Of a stretch of 64,000 nt of DNA, positions 34,082 through 46,416 are shown piece by piece. The first letter of the stretch is position 1. Each line of letters begins with the position of its first letter. This DNA comes from Toxorhynchites rutilus septentrionalis (lineage: Eukaryota > Arthropoda > Insecta > Diptera > Culicidae): assembly GCF_029784135.1 (NCBI RefSeq), contig NC_073745.1, positions 163,567,328-163,631,327 of the forward strand, given 5' to 3'. A program made the translations under genes and the position numbers. The notes beneath the pieces were generated by a model. It saw nothing but the letters and a program-made list of their open reading frames with translations, was not told where the DNA came from and searched no databases.

Positions 34082-37029
34082 CGGAGATAATTCAGATCAA
34101 TCCGAACCATTGCAACACAGCTCAGCAACTGTTGTGGCAGTCGACAACAGAGACAAAATGCGACGTTGCAATCATAGCGGAGCCGTACCGAGTACCCCGT
34201 GATAACGGCAGCTGGGCGACGGATAGTTTAGGGATTGCTGCAATACAGGTGATGGGCAGATATCCTATCCAGGAAGTGGTTGGAGGTTCACATGAAGGTT
34301 TCGTAATCGCCAAAATTAATGGAATCTTCATGTGTAGTTGCTACGCACCCCCGAGATGGACAACTGATCAATTTCACCAGATGCTAGACGCAATGACCGA
34401 GGAACTAATTGGTAGAACACCGATCGTCATTGGAGGCGACTTCAACGCCTGGGCGGTGGAGTGGGGAAGTAGATGCACCAACATCAGAGGGTACAGTCTA
34501 CTGGAAGCTCTAGCAAAGCTGGAAGTAACGTTACTGAACGAAGGTACCACCAGCACTTTCCGGAAAGATGGGCGCGAATCCATCATCGACGTTACTTTTT
34601 GCAGTCCGTCGCTGTTGGCGAGTACGGAGTGGAAAGTGTGCGAGTCGTATACGCACAGTGATCACCAGGCGATCCGGTACAGAATCGGTCAACGAAACCA
34701 CGTGAGAGTTCGGAGGACAACAAGCTGTGAGCGGAAGTGGAAGACGAATGCTTTCGACAAGGACCTTTTCGTCGAAGCACTTCGTCTAGATAGCGGAGTT
34801 TCAGATTGGAACGCAGAAAAGTTGACAGATCTACTGGTGAGAGCATGCGACACTACCATGCCGAGGAAAGTTGCACCAAAAAATGGTAGACGCCCAGCTT
34901 ACTGGTGGAACGACTCTCTCCGCAACCTTCGCGCTAGCTGTCTTCGAGCCAGAAGACGCGCTCAGAGAGCACGAAACAGTGCTGATAGAGAGGAACGTAA
35001 TACGGTGTACCGAGCAGCTAGAGCCGCCTTGAAACGGGAAATTACAATGAGCAAAGCGAACTGTTTTAAGGAGCTGTGCCGAGAGGCAGATGCCAACCCA
35101 TGGGGCAACGCGTATCGAGTCGTGATGGCGAAGATCAGAGGACCTGTGACGCCCGTCGAATCGTGTCCCGAGAAGCTGAAGGTCATTGTGGAGGGTTTAT
35201 TTCCGATGCATGATCCTACGATATGGCCACCGACACCGTACGTCGAAATAGCTACCGAACGTTCTCAAGTTTCCAATGAAGAACTGGTAGCAGTGGCGAA
35301 GAGACTGCAGGTAAAGAAAGCGCCCGGCCCCGATGGAATCCCCAACGCGGCCTTGAAAACGGCGATTCAGGCGTTCCCGGACATCTTCAGGATAGTGCTA
35401 CAGAAATGCCTGGATGATGGTCACTTTCCTAAGAAATGGAAGATCCAAAAGTTAGTGTTGCTGCCAAAACCAGGAAAGCCCCCGGGGGTACCAACATCCT
35501 ATAGGCCCATATGCCTGCTGGATACGCTCGGGAAACTCTTGGAAAGGATTATCCTCAACAGACTGACGAAATGTACGGAGAGTGACCATGGTCTGTCAAA
35601 GATGCAGTTTGGATTCCGGAAAGGCAGGTCCACCGTTGATGCTATCCGGACAGTGGTTGAAAAAGCAGAGAAGGCATCACAGCAAAAGCGGAGGGGCGAC
35701 CGACATTGTGCTATAGTAACGATCGACGTGAGGAATGCTTTCAACAGCGCTAGCTGGGAAGCCATTGCCGAGTCCCTACACCGTATGAAGGTTCCTGGGT
35801 ACCTGTGCAGAATTCTAGGAAGCTACTTTCAGAACCGCGTCCTAGTCTACGAGACGAGCATGGGGCGGACAACGTTGAATATAACGGCCGGCGTACCACA
35901 AGGCTCTATCCTGGGCCCAACGCTCTGGAACGTAATGTATAACGGTGTACTGAATCTGAAGCTTCCCAAAGGCGTGGAGATCGTGGGCTTCGCGGATGAT
36001 ATCGCTCTCACAGTGGCAGGCGAGACACTCGAAGAGGTGAAGATGCTTGCAATCGAGTCCATCGTCTCAGTAGAGAACTGGATGCAAGCAGCGAAACTGC
36101 AGATTGCTCATAATAAAACGGAAGTATTGTTGGTGAGTAACTGCAAAGCCGTGCAGCGAGCGGAAATTACAGTCGGGGAACACGTGATACCTTCTAAGCG
36201 TAGGTTGAAATATTTGGGAGTTATGATCGACGACCGGCTGAATTTCAACAACCACGTCGACTACGTCTGCGAGAAAGCAGAGAAGTCCATTAGCGCGATA
36301 GCGAGAATAATGCCGAATAACGCAGGACCTTGCAGTAGCAAAAGGCGTCTCCTGGCTGCTGTATCCTCGTCCATACTGCGGTACGGAGCACCAGCCTGGT
36401 CTGCGGCTCTCGAAACCCACCGGAATCGTAGAAAACTGGACCGTACGTTTCGGCTCATGGCGATGCGAGTTGCGAGCGCGTATAGGACGATCTCGTTGGA
36501 GGCAGTCTGCGTTATCGCCGGCATGATCCCTATTGGCATCACTCTGGCGGAAGACAGAGAGTGCTACAGACGAAAGGAAATCAGGGGTATCCGGAAAACA
36601 GCGAGAGTAGAATCACTCTTGAAGTGGCAGCAGGAATGGGACACGGCGGAGAAAGGCAGGTGGACGTATGGGCTCATACCGGTACTATCGACCTGGCTGA
36701 ACAGGAAGCACGGGGAGGTGAATTTTCATCTGACACAGTTCCTGTCTGGACATGGCTGCTTCAGGCAATATTTGCACCGGTTCGGGCACGCAACGTCGCC
36801 ACTCTGTCCGGAGTGTGAAGATGTGGAGGAAACACCAGAACACGTGGTATTTGTGTGTCCCAGGTTCACCGCAAGACGCGAGGGGCTGCCTGCCCTTCAT
36901 GCCGGGAACATAGTAGAGAAAATGTGTCGCGATGAGGGCACCTGGAACGCTGTGAACAGTGTAATCATACACATCATGTTCGAGCTACAGCGGAAGTGGA
37001 GGGCCGACCAGCGTAGTAATAACCCCTGA
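34081..37029 (+). pseudogene. R1-like LINE ORF2: endonuclease and reverse transcriptase
   Basis: A 980-codon frame open from the ORF1 stop. It starts with the EN motif QINPNHCNTAQQLL, then IIAEPY, IGGDFNAWAVEWG and YTHSDHQAIRY (APE-type endonuclease, residues about 1-200). RT follows from APGPDGIPN, with FGFRKGRST, VTIDVRNAFNSASW, GVPQGSILGP and FADDIALTV (F-ADD active site). The tail has CPECEDVEETPEHVVFVC. There is no RNase H. No ATG precedes the EN domain: the frame begins TAACG across the ORF1 stop where R1 relatives usually have an overlapping ATG, so the start codon may have mutated to ACG. Otherwise it looks intact. Confidence 0.85.
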
Positions 37030-37081
37030 CCATAGAAGAGGAACAAATGCGAGGGCTGTTGCAAAGTGTAGCACCCCACGA

Positions 37082-37690
37082 GAGTCGTTGTGACGGAGTG
37101 CGCGTTATGTTGGAGGGCACTGCCTAATCGGCGCTCCGTTGGGAAGAGAAATCCTGCGAGGGTGGCTGTGACGGGGCGCGCGTCAAGTTGGAGGGCGCTT
37201 CCTAATCGGTTCACGTCTCGACAGGTGAGAAACCCCGCGAGGGTGACTGTGACGGATTGCGCGTCAAGCTGGAGGGCAATTCCTAATCGGTACACGTCTC
37301 GACGGGTAAGCGGAATCTGGAGAGCAGGGTCATGAAAATGCTGGCAATGCCTGTTGGTGGATGGAGAGAGGAACATTGCGAGGATCGTTTCGGCGGAGCG
37401 AGAGCCTAGGGATGCTCTCCTCAAATCGGCGGGTACCCCACGAGAGTTGCTGTGACGGAGTGCGCGTTATGTTGGAGGGCACTGCCTAATCGGCGCTCCG
37501 TTGGGAAGAGAAATCCTGCGAGGGTGGCTGTGACGGGGCGCGCGTCAAGATGGAGGGCGCTTCCTAATCGGTTCACGTCTCGACAGGTGAGAAACCCCGC
37601 GAGGGTGACTGTGACGGGTTGCGCGTCAAGTTGGAGGGCAATTCCTAATCGGTACACTTCTCGACGGGTAAAAGGAAGCCTGTGCAGCAG
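37082..37690 (+). repeat. Tandem repeats in the R1-like 3' UTR
   Basis: Units of about 78 bp (each with GCGAGGGTGRCTGTGACGG and CCTAATCGG) are arranged in threes. The triplet itself is repeated 362 bp later (GTGACGGAGTGCGCGTTATG at about 37091 and 37453). Confidence 0.8.
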
Positions 37691-38319
37691 ATGTGCGTGG
37701 CGGAGTACAACGGAAACGTAAATGAGATGTATAGAGAAAAAGGGAAGGATCAACGCTAGTTAGCGTTGAAAACTCGTGAAGTGCATGAGCACAGCCGCCC
37801 CCTGAAGTAGTCGCCTAGATGTGGTCCCGGGGGGAATGAGGCTACGAGTAGAGGACTTGGTTTTTGTGGGTGCGATCCCCACTCGACGTTTGGGTTATCC
37901 CTTCCCAGATAAGGCTGGAAGAGCGTTCCTCACCTCTATAAAAAAAAAAAAAAAAAAAAACACCATACTACTAGTCAGCTCTCCGGAAGGGATAGTCGGG
38001 GCCCCGCCGATGCGGCCGCTACAGCCCAACCGGAATCGTCGGACAACCTCCGGCATCCCATGCCGCGACCTGAGGATGATACGAGTAGCAGCGCCTTGGG
38101 TATACAGGGCCCCAGTAGTGCGGACGTTACACCCCCACCGGAACTACTGGACCACCTCTGCAGCTCAAGGACGAAGAACCAGATAAACGATGCAGAAAAT
38201 CGGAACTCCGCGACAGCCCTCTGCAGCCGGGGCACCGTTAGTGTGGACGTTACAACCCCACCGGTACTGACGGATAACCCCCGGCGCCGGGGAAAAGTGG
38301 CTTCCGTTGTACGAGAAAT

Positions 38320-38550
38320 CGGGACGCACAAGGGCAGAAATGCTCGTTCCCCGATGGACCACGCAGGAGTAGAAAGATATCTCGGGACGCACAAGGGCGG
38401 AAACGCTCGTTCCCCGATGGACCACGCGGGAACACAAAATCTCAGGACGCACAAGGGCGACAACGCCCGTTCCCTGAAGGACCACGTGGGAGTCGTATAT
38501 GATCTCGGGACGCACAAGGGCGGAAACGCTTATTCCCCGACGGACGGGAT
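38320..38550 (+). repeat. Coding minisatellite in ORF2 leader
   Basis: Four copies of a roughly 60-66 bp unit encoding GTHKGGNARSPMDHAG-like peptides, in frame, imperfect. Confidence 0.75.
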
Positions 38551-38904
38551 TTCTACGTCGTGCAACTGCATCGTTGAGACAGGGCCTGCTGTCATTGCTG
38601 TCGCCGAAGAACCAACCACCATAGTCGATTGCCCTAAAAAAGCCGAACTATTTTTTCCTTCCGTCGGGTCATGCGGGCGGCTTTCGGTCGGAACCATTCC
38701 ACCCGGCCGCTGCCTCCCTCTGTCTCGTTCGACATTACCATCCACAACAACCTCCGCCAAGGGCCAAGCTGCTGATTTTTTTTCCACCGTCGGGTCGGGG
38801 GGTCGGTCACTGGGAGATATCCGTCCTTACCCCTCTGGTTTGGCAACTCAGAGCGCGGGTGTTCCGTCCATGCCCGTCGAAGCCCAATCCAATGCTGCTA
38901 TCTA

Positions 38905-40895
38905 CGACACATGGAGACATAGACTTGGAGACTTTCTACCAGCTATAGCCGGGTCCTCCGGTCCCCTGTCAACAACGTCATCTTCACCTCCGTTGAGTTC
39001 CAGGGTATTTCCGAACACCCAGGGTGCTTCATCGAGTCTGGTATCTGACAACAGTTTGATTTCACAGAGTAACCACCACGTCATCAACCGCCAGCGAGGT
39101 CCAACAGTCACCAGATCAACAAACCTGGCCCTGCAGTGGAATGTCAATGGTCTGTATAACAACCTTGGAGAGCTGGAGATCCTAGACCGGGAACTGTGTC
39201 CTTTAGTCATCGCTCTTCAAGAAATAAACAGAGTGTCTCCAACGAACGTCCAGAAGATCCTCGGTGGTAAATACCAATGGTACACAAAGCTGGGCTCCGT
39301 ATTACAACATTCCGTGGCTTTGGGCGTCAAGAAGAGCATCCCCCATAAGCGCAAGCAGATCAACACCGACCTACCGATAATTGCGGTCAGAATAGAATCT
39401 CCAATTCCGGTAGTTATTGTCTCCGTTTACCTACCATGTGGCAAGATCCCGGATTTGAGACGCAAACTGCTAGAGGTGCTTGAGAGCTTGGAGGATCCTA
39501 AAATCGTTCTGGGGGACTTCAACGCTCACCACCACAACTGGGGGATGCAAGCAACGGACGTAAGGGGGAACATCATCGCTGATTTTTTCGAATCGTTGGA
39601 GCTCTCGGTCCTGAATGACGGTACCGACACCTTCTGTCGAAGTCGTAGCAGTTCAGCCATCGACATTTCCGCAGCCAGTATTGATTTGGTAGGTAAACTG
39701 GGGTGGAATAAAGCAGACGACCTACACGGAAGTGACCATTATCCGATTTCAATTATCCTCAACGCACCGTCGCCTCAATCCACCCGAAGATCAAAGTGGA
39801 TTTTCGACACATGGAGACATAGACTTGGAGACTTTCTACCAGCTATAGCCGGGTCCTCCGGTCCCCTGTCAACAACGTCATCTTCACCTCCGTTGAGTTC
39901 CAGGGTATTTCCGAACACCCAGGGTGCTCCATCGAGTCTGGTATCTGACAACAGTTTGATTTCACCGAGTAACCACCACGTCATCAACCGCCAGCGAGGT
40001 CCAACAGTCACCAGATCAACAAACCTGGCCCTGCAGTGGAATGTCAATGGTCTGTATAACAACCTTGGAGAGCTGGAGATCCTAGACCGGGAACTGTGTC
40101 CTTTAGTCATCGCTCTTCAAGAAATAAACAGAGTGTCTCCAACGAACGTCCAGAAGATCCTCGGCGGTAAATACCAATGGTACACAAAGCTGGGCTCCGT
40201 ATTACAACATTCCGTGGCTTTGGGCGTCAAGAAGAGCATCCCCCATAAGCGCAAGCAGATCAACACCGACCTACCGATAATTGCGGTCAGAATAGAATCT
40301 CCAATTCCGGTAGTTATTGTCTCCGTTTACCTACCATGTGGCAAGATCCCGGATTTGAGACGCAAACTGCTAGAGGTGCTTGAGAGCTTGGAGGATCCTA
40401 AAATCGTTCTGGGGGACTTCAACGCTCACCACCACAACTGGGGGATGCAAGCAACGGACGTAAGGGGGAACATCATCGCTGATTTTTTCGAATCGTTGGA
40501 GCTCTCGGTCCTGAATGACGGTACCGACACCTTCTGTCGAAGTCGTAGCAGTTCAGCCATCGACATTTCCGCAGCCAGTATTGATTTGGTAGGTAAACTG
40601 GGGTGGAATAAAGCAGACGACCTACACGGAAGTGACCATTATCCGATTTCAATTATCCTCAACGCACCGTCGCCTCAATCCACCCGAAGATCAAAGTGGA
40701 TTTTCGACACATGGAGACATAGACTTGGAGACTTTCTACCAGCTATAGCCGGGTCCTCCGGTCCCCTGTCAACAACGTCATCTTCACCTCCGTTGAGTTC
40801 CAGGGTATTTCCGAACACCCAGGGTGCTCCATCGAGTCTGGTATCTGACAACAGTTTGATTTCACCGAGTAACCACCACGTCATCAACCGCCAGC
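38905..40895 (+). repeat. 900-bp tandem duplication of the EN region
   Basis: CGACACATGGAGACATAG recurs at 38905, 39805 and 40705, exactly 900 bp (300 codons) apart. The first two units differ by a handful of bases. The third is cut after about 190 bp and joined at a CGA microhomology to a point 280 bp further into the unit. The duplication joint lies at CGACA, also present in the single-copy continuation at about 41366. Confidence 0.9.
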
Positions 40896-43800
40896 GATAA
40901 TTGCGGTCAGAATAGAATCTCCAATTCCGGTAGTTATTGTCTCCGTTTACCTACCATGTGGCAAGATCCCGGATTTGAGACGCAAACTGCTAGAGGTGCT
41001 TGAGAGCTTGGAGGATCCTAAAATCGTTCTGGGGGACTTCAACGCTCACCACCACAACTGAGGGATGCAAGCAACGGACGTAAGGGGGAACATCATCGCT
41101 GATTTTTTCGAATCGTTGGAGCTCTCGGTCCTGAATGACGGTACCGACACCTTCTGTGTCGTAGTACCGTAGTGTCGTAGTGTCTGTGTCGTAGTATGAG
41201 TCGTAGCAGTTCAGCCATCGACATTTCCGCAGCCAGTATTGATTTGGTAGGTAAACTGGGGTGGAATAAAGCAGACGACCTACACGGAAGTGACCATTAT
41301 CCGATTTCAATTATCCTCAACGCACCGTCGCCTCAATCCACCCGAAGATCAAAGTGGATTTTCGACAAAGCTGACTGGGATTTCTACAGGACTTCCTCCA
41401 GCCACCTGATCGCCCGAGACAACCCGAAACCCTCCATGCAGAAGCTCAACGAAATCATCATCGAGGTAGCAGAATCCGTCATCCCTAAAACAAAGCCCAA
41501 CCCTGGAAAGAGAGCGCTGCACTGGTGGTCTGAGGACATCAAAAAAGAAATCAAGAAACGGAGGAAGTTCCTGCGTGCGACAAAACGAATCCGGCACGAT
41601 GGTCCGGAGAAAGAAACGGCAATGAACAGATACCGAGCGCAGCACATAAGGGTGAGGCGAATAGTGAGACGGGCCAAACTAGACAGCTGGACCGGCTTCC
41701 TGGAATCCATCAACGAAAGTCAGTCCTCTGCGGACCTATGGAGACGTGTTAACGCGCTGAATGGGAAAAGAAGATTCCAAACCCCTATCCTGCAAGCGAA
41801 TGGCACGACCTACAGCGATCCAGTCGACACTGCGAACATGCTAGGGGAATATTTTGCTGAACTGTCCTCGATTTCGGGATACGATTCCGAGTTCATCCGA
41901 CAACAAAAAGCGGACACGAACTCAGTCGATCGATTCGTGGTTCCGAATGATCGGGTTGGAAAACCGTTCAACAAACCCTTCTCCGTCGAAGAACTCATCG
42001 TCGCTCTGCGCTCCACCAAAGGGGAGTCCACTGGTCCCGATCACATCGGTTATAAGATGATCAAGCAGCTGTCCCCGTTAGGTCAAACCACTCTCCTCGA
42101 CATTTTTAATGATCTCTGGTTGAAGCACGACTTCCCAGCGGAATGGAGACATAGTATTGTGATCCCCATCCCCAAAGTCGGCCAGAACAGCTGCTCCGTG
42201 AAAGGATACCGACCAATATCCTTGACCTCCTGTACGTCCAAGACCCTAGAGAGGATGGCGAACCGACGGCTCGTCACCTACCTGACCGAAAACAAGAAGT
42301 TGGACTGCCGACAGTTTGCCTTTCGACCGGGGATGGGCACAAACACGTATTTCGCATCCCTTGGAGAGGTGGTAGCTGAGGCCAGAAAAAATCGACAGCA
42401 TCTGGAGATGGTAGCCCTGGATCTAGAGAAGGCGTACAACCGAACCTGGATTCCATTAGTTCTTAAAACACTGGCTGACTGGGGGGTAGACGGCAACCTG
42501 CTGCACTTTGTTCAAAACTTCGCGACATACCGGACCTTTGAGGTAAAAGTCGGGAACACCAGCTCCAGGCGCTTTCATGAAGAAACTGGTGTACCTCAAG
42601 GTTCCGTCTTAGCCGTCACCCTCTTCCTGATAGCGATGAACAGCCTGTTCCGGGTTATACCGAAGGGAGTATGCGTATTCACGTATGCGGACGACATCCT
42701 TTTGGTAGTGGTGGGGAACACGCACAGGGCACCACGCATCAAGATCCAGGCAGCTACCAATGCTATCGGTAAATGGGCTATCGAACGAGGTTTTCGACTT
42801 TCGGCGCAAAAGAGTGGTCACATGGTGGTATGCAGTCACAAACACCAAGGTTGCGATTCGGGAGTCAAAATCTACAACGACCGCATTCCCCGCCGTAGAA
42901 CGTTGAGAATCCTGGGAGTGGTGGTCGATTGCAACCTGAACTTCCAGCACCATTTCGACGAGGTGAAGAAAAGCTGTGCCACCCGGTTAAACCTCTTAAA
43001 AACCATCTCCAAACCTCACCGGAGTAACAACCGAACGATTCGTTTACGGGTGGCCAAAGCCATCATCAATAGCCGCCTCACCTACGGTCTCGAAGTGACA
43101 TGCCTGGCCAGAGATAAACTCCTAAAAACTCTATCACCGATTTACAACAATGCACTACGGATTATTTCTGGTCTGCTACCATCAACACCAGCAGCCTCGG
43201 TATGCGCCGAAATAGGAGAACCTCCGTTTGACATTTTTGTGGACGCGGCAATAGTTTCCAGAACTGCGAGCTTTCTCGCTAAAACCAGCGGAGGTAAGGA
43301 GACACACCTGATTGTTTTAACGAACGAAATCTTGCAGCAGGTGACACACTCAAACCTCCCATCGATAGCTAAACAGCTTTGGTTTGGGACTAACGACTGG
43401 AGGTTGCCGGTGGTCCAAGTGGTTGATACAATCAGGAACAACTTTCGAGCTGGGGCAAGCTCTGTGGGTCTGGAGCAAACCTTTGTCGAACTTGTCTCAA
43501 GAAAATATCACAATTATGAAATTCGCTACACGGACGGTTCCAAAGGGATGCAAGGAGTTGGTTTCGGGGTAAGCGTTCATAATAACTCTCTTATTTCCAG
43601 CAAGAAGCTCGTCGACATTTGCCAGGTTTTCTTGGCCGAAGCTGCCGGAATATTTGAAGCTGCCACTATACCGTCAAGCAAATCGATCCTGATAGTTACC
43701 GACTCGGCTAGCGTCATCGATGCCGTTGGCGCGGCTATAACTAGGCACCCATGGATACAAGCTATCAGGAGGTATCTGCTGCCGGATACAGTCCTCATGT

Positions 43801-44379
43801 GGGTCCCCGGACATAGTGGCATAGCCAGCAATGAAGCGGTCGACCGTTTTGCTGGAATCGGTCACCTTGGACAACTTTTGACGCGCAAAGTACCGCTAGA
43901 CGACATCAGACTATGGATCGCCAACACATTCAAAACTTTTTGGGCGGAAAAATGGTCCGTTGAAGCGACGTTGTTCCTCCGGAGAATCAAAGGATCCATC
44001 ACCAGATTCGAAGACGTCAAAACGATGAGAGAGCAACGAATCTTATCCAGGTTAAGAACCGGCCACTGCAACATGTCACACAACTTCAACAGAGGACCCT
44101 TTCATCCCCTTTGTGACTTGTGCGAGGTTCGCAATTCAGTCGAACACATCCTCTGTATTTGCCCAAAGTATGAGAACCTCCGGAACTCACACGGGATCAG
44201 CGGGAGCATTCGAGATGTGCTTGGCGACGACCCTTCACAAACTACTGCACTGCTCTGTTTTTGAAAGATGCCGATCTGTACTTTAAAATTTGACCAAAAA
44301 ACTTGTGATTAAATCGAAGATCCTTGTTCCTTCCCCTTCGCGATAAGGGGAACAAGAACAGTCGGCATCTTCGAGTGGG

Positions 44380-44395
44380 AGTTCTGAAATGAACC
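44380..44395 (-). terminator. Degenerate histone 3' stem-loop
   Basis: Reverse complement GGTTCATTTCAGAACT, against the canonical histone mRNA hairpin GGYYCTTTTCAGRRCC. It corresponds to the perfect hairpin at 51177-51192 in El-2b. Confidence 0.45.
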
Positions 44396-45170
44396 TTTTG
44401 GTTGTGTTTTTGCGTTTTTTTTGTAAAAATTTCTCATTTTTTTCTCACTGTCTTATAGTTGATTCTTGATTTTTTTTTCCGAAGGCTTTGTACTCATTAA
44501 ATGTTCAACGCCGGGCATTTTTCGGCGTATGCACATATCGTACAATCAAAATGATGGCTGTGATAAGGAATGCATAGGTGGTCGTCAGTTCATTGAGCAC
44601 ATTACCGTACCTTAAACTGTGGTTTCGGAGACGAATGAATTGTAATATTTGTAGTCTCCGCAAACAAAATAAATAAAAATGAAAAAGAACTGAGGTTTTG
44701 GAGACGAACTCTACAATCTGTCGAGGAATAGACGAGCTATAAACGTTCTGAAAAATCAATGTGAATACAGGGACGGATGACCTTCGAATTAAAGTCCTTT
44801 AAAATAAGAACAGAGTAGCAGGAAATGCATAGCTCATCATATTGCTCCTTAGTTATGTTTCTATACAATGCAGATGTAACGTCAGTCAATTTTCAACATC
44901 AGTTATCAACTAAAGAAAGCAGTTCTTGCTACCGAGAAAATTCGTTAATGCCATCCTGCATACAATGTGTTGTAATTTGGAGCCACTTTTAATTCGGAGA
45001 CCATGTATGGGTTTGTGAAAACTGAATGATCAATTTAAAAGACCTCAACCACCAATAAGTTCAAAAACAAGCATAAACAAAATAATTCAGTTCATATTAT
45101 ATGCCATATTATGTCACTTTAGAATGCATTGGTATTGTGAATACCTTTTAATAACTTTTCTTTGAATGGC
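44396..45170. other. El-2a left interior, no gene seen
   Basis: AT-rich. Two phrases with GGAGACGAA (about 44626 and 44699) hint at a small internal repeat. No match to El-2b was noticed. Confidence 0.3.
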
Positions 45171-45175
45171 TTAAT

Positions 45176-45447
45176 GGCCATGAAAGGCGCCGTGTTTTAC
45201 GGTGGCTGGTTTTGCCACCAAAGCAGTCTGTATAAACGAACATTTTCCTTCTTCTACCTGCTGCCGTTTTGAGATTGCGTTTGCCACTCGCTGAAACTGA
45301 TTGTTGCCACCGAACCGAATGTGCTCTGTTCTGTAGGCGGGTTTTCTTATTGTCGTGAGCAGCTTTGCAAGCCAACTCGAGCACTCCGGCGGTCGAAATT
45401 CTATAACCGCTATTAGGTATGCTGGTGCTCCGGCACCAATCCGTTGA
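45176..45447 (-). pseudogene. Histone H2A pseudogene a1
   Basis: Minus-strand frames encode RIGAGAPAYLIAVIEF and, after a frameshift, VLELACKAAHDNKKTRL. These are the L1 loop/alpha-2 region and the following helix of core histone H2A. The 3' side ends in the hairpin relic GGCGCCTTTCATGGCC (45176-45191). The N-terminal tail is replaced by unrelated sequence. H2A is a nucleosome core protein; this copy is dead. Confidence 0.8.
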
Positions 45448-45708
45448 TGCGATGTGATGTGAAACGATGCCATACAACCACACTGATTTACGGTTTGAAA
45501 GAGAATGATATATTTTTCAGCGGATCCGCGCGTTTTGTACTTTAGCGGTACACGCTCACAGGATAGAGACAAATCAGCAGACTCAGCCAAAGGGGCGAGT
45601 CCAACGAGACGAACGAATGAGCGTTAAAAGGCAGCGATGGCAAAAAAATATATTCATTACGATTTGTTCGCTCGTTGGATTCACATGCAGGTGTTTCTAA
45701 CAAACACG

Positions 45709-45837
45709 AAGGCACCGAAGACTAGTGGAATAGTGGAGAAGCCGCCAAAAAGTTCGGCACGGCGCAGAAGAATATCTCGGAAACCGACAAGAAGAAGGAG
45801 AAGGAAGCAAACGCTAAAAAGGATCCTTTTCAGGTCC
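45709..45837 (+). pseudogene. Histone H2B pseudogene (N-terminal tail plus 3' hairpin)
   Basis: The plus strand reads APKTSG and then a frame-shifted but nucleotide-level match to the H2B tail (AQKNISKTDKKK region: CAGAAGAATATCTCG, ACCGACAAGAAGAAGG). The start codon is AAG instead of ATG. The body from about codon 32 on is deleted, and the tail runs straight into a histone stem-loop (ATCCTTTTCAGGTCC, 45823-45837). It lies divergently next to H2A a1, the arrangement of H2A/H2B pairs in insect histone clusters. Confidence 0.75.
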
Positions 45838-46416
45838 ACAAAATCATCTTTAATCTAAAGAGTTTATTGTTTTGTTATCACTCGATATCTCCATCTTGTT
45901 CGGTTAAACCTTCCTGTTTAGCGAGTGCGTTTGCCACTCGCCACAGTTGGAAAATTTCTTCTCATCCAGCTTGGGACATGTTGTACTGTAAATTACATTT
46001 AATGCGACATGCCGAAGCACCACTCAGTGTCACATTGGAGGTGATTTTAACCTGTAATTGAACATTTGCGATGACAGTGGTACAGCTTTCACAGTTGGAA
46101 AATTTCTTCCCATCCAGCTTGGGACATGTTGGGTCATAATTTGGACCCCCATAGAGTTTACAAAAATCCAATTAGCTAATTATCGAACTAAAATTACTGT
46201 ACTTTCAATCTGGAAGCAATTTAAGAACTGGTGAAAATTGAATAATCGAGAAAGTCCCCAACCATCAATAAGCTCAGCACAACTGCAAAATTCTCATACT
46301 CTTCATATCCTGGCAAACAAATTATGAAAAATCAATTTGTGTTTTATTATTATTTTGGATAATATTTTAGAATGCATTGAACTGTATTTCGTAAACTCTT
46401 TTTTGAAAGGTTTAAT

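Larger units (their letters stand above)
28771..37960 (+). mobile_element. R1-like LINE, nearly full length, interrupted once
   Basis: Flanked by the 12-bp duplication CACCATACTACT and ending in a 20-base poly(A). It has a 590-bp 5' UTR, ORF1 (three CCHC knuckles), ORF2 (APE endonuclease and RT, no RNase H) and a 930-bp GC-rich 3' UTR with tandem repeats. This architecture fits the R1 clade (R1/Waldo/RT-type). It sits between ORF1 and ORF2 of the I-like LINE. The El-1c insertion in ORF1 is the main lesion. The target here is not rDNA. Confidence 0.85.
38060..44264 (+). pseudogene. I-like LINE ORF2: EN, RT and RNase H, with internal duplications
   Basis: ATG 38060 opens a proline-rich leader with four short repeats, followed by an APE endonuclease (LALQWNVNGLYNN, IALQEIN, VLGDFNAHHHNWG, GSDHYPI). 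The endonuclease segment is tandemly duplicated in 900-bp units (38905-39804, 39805-40704). A third, internally deleted copy (40705-41370) brings stops at 40898-40900 and 41059-41061 and a short insertion near 41157-41195. From 41196 a clean frame runs to TGA 44262-44264. It has RT (STGPDHIGYK, ALDLEKAYNRTW, TGVPQGSVLA, TYADDILLVV) and RNase H (RYTDGS, AEAAGIFEA, VTDSASVIDAV, WVPGHSGIASNEAVD), all key acidic residues present, then a CDLC..VEHILCIC tail. As one protein it is broken only in the third EN copy. Confidence 0.85.
20747..44379 (+). mobile_element. I-like LINE (EN, RT, RNase H), split by two large insertions
   Basis: One non-LTR retrotransposon whose parts are 20747-22741, 28519-28770 and 37973-44379. 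It has ORF1 with three cysteine knuckles, ORF2 with APE endonuclease, RT and RNase H, and short UTRs. The 5' limit is approximate (GC-rich leader beginning CTCAGTGCGAAACTAAC). The 3' limit is set where similarity to the histone-bearing El-2 begins. No target duplication was found. The insertions are El-1b (22742-28514) and an R1-like LINE (28771-37960). Native length would be roughly 8.7 kb including the EN duplications. Confidence 0.8.

Noticed and set aside
32980..36972. Several long antisense frames over the R1-like ORF1/ORF2
   Set aside because: GC-rich sense coding creates open antisense frames; none has a recognisable domain.
37090..37753. Open frames in both strands of the R1-like 3' UTR
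   Set aside because: They follow from stop-poor GC-rich tandem repeats.
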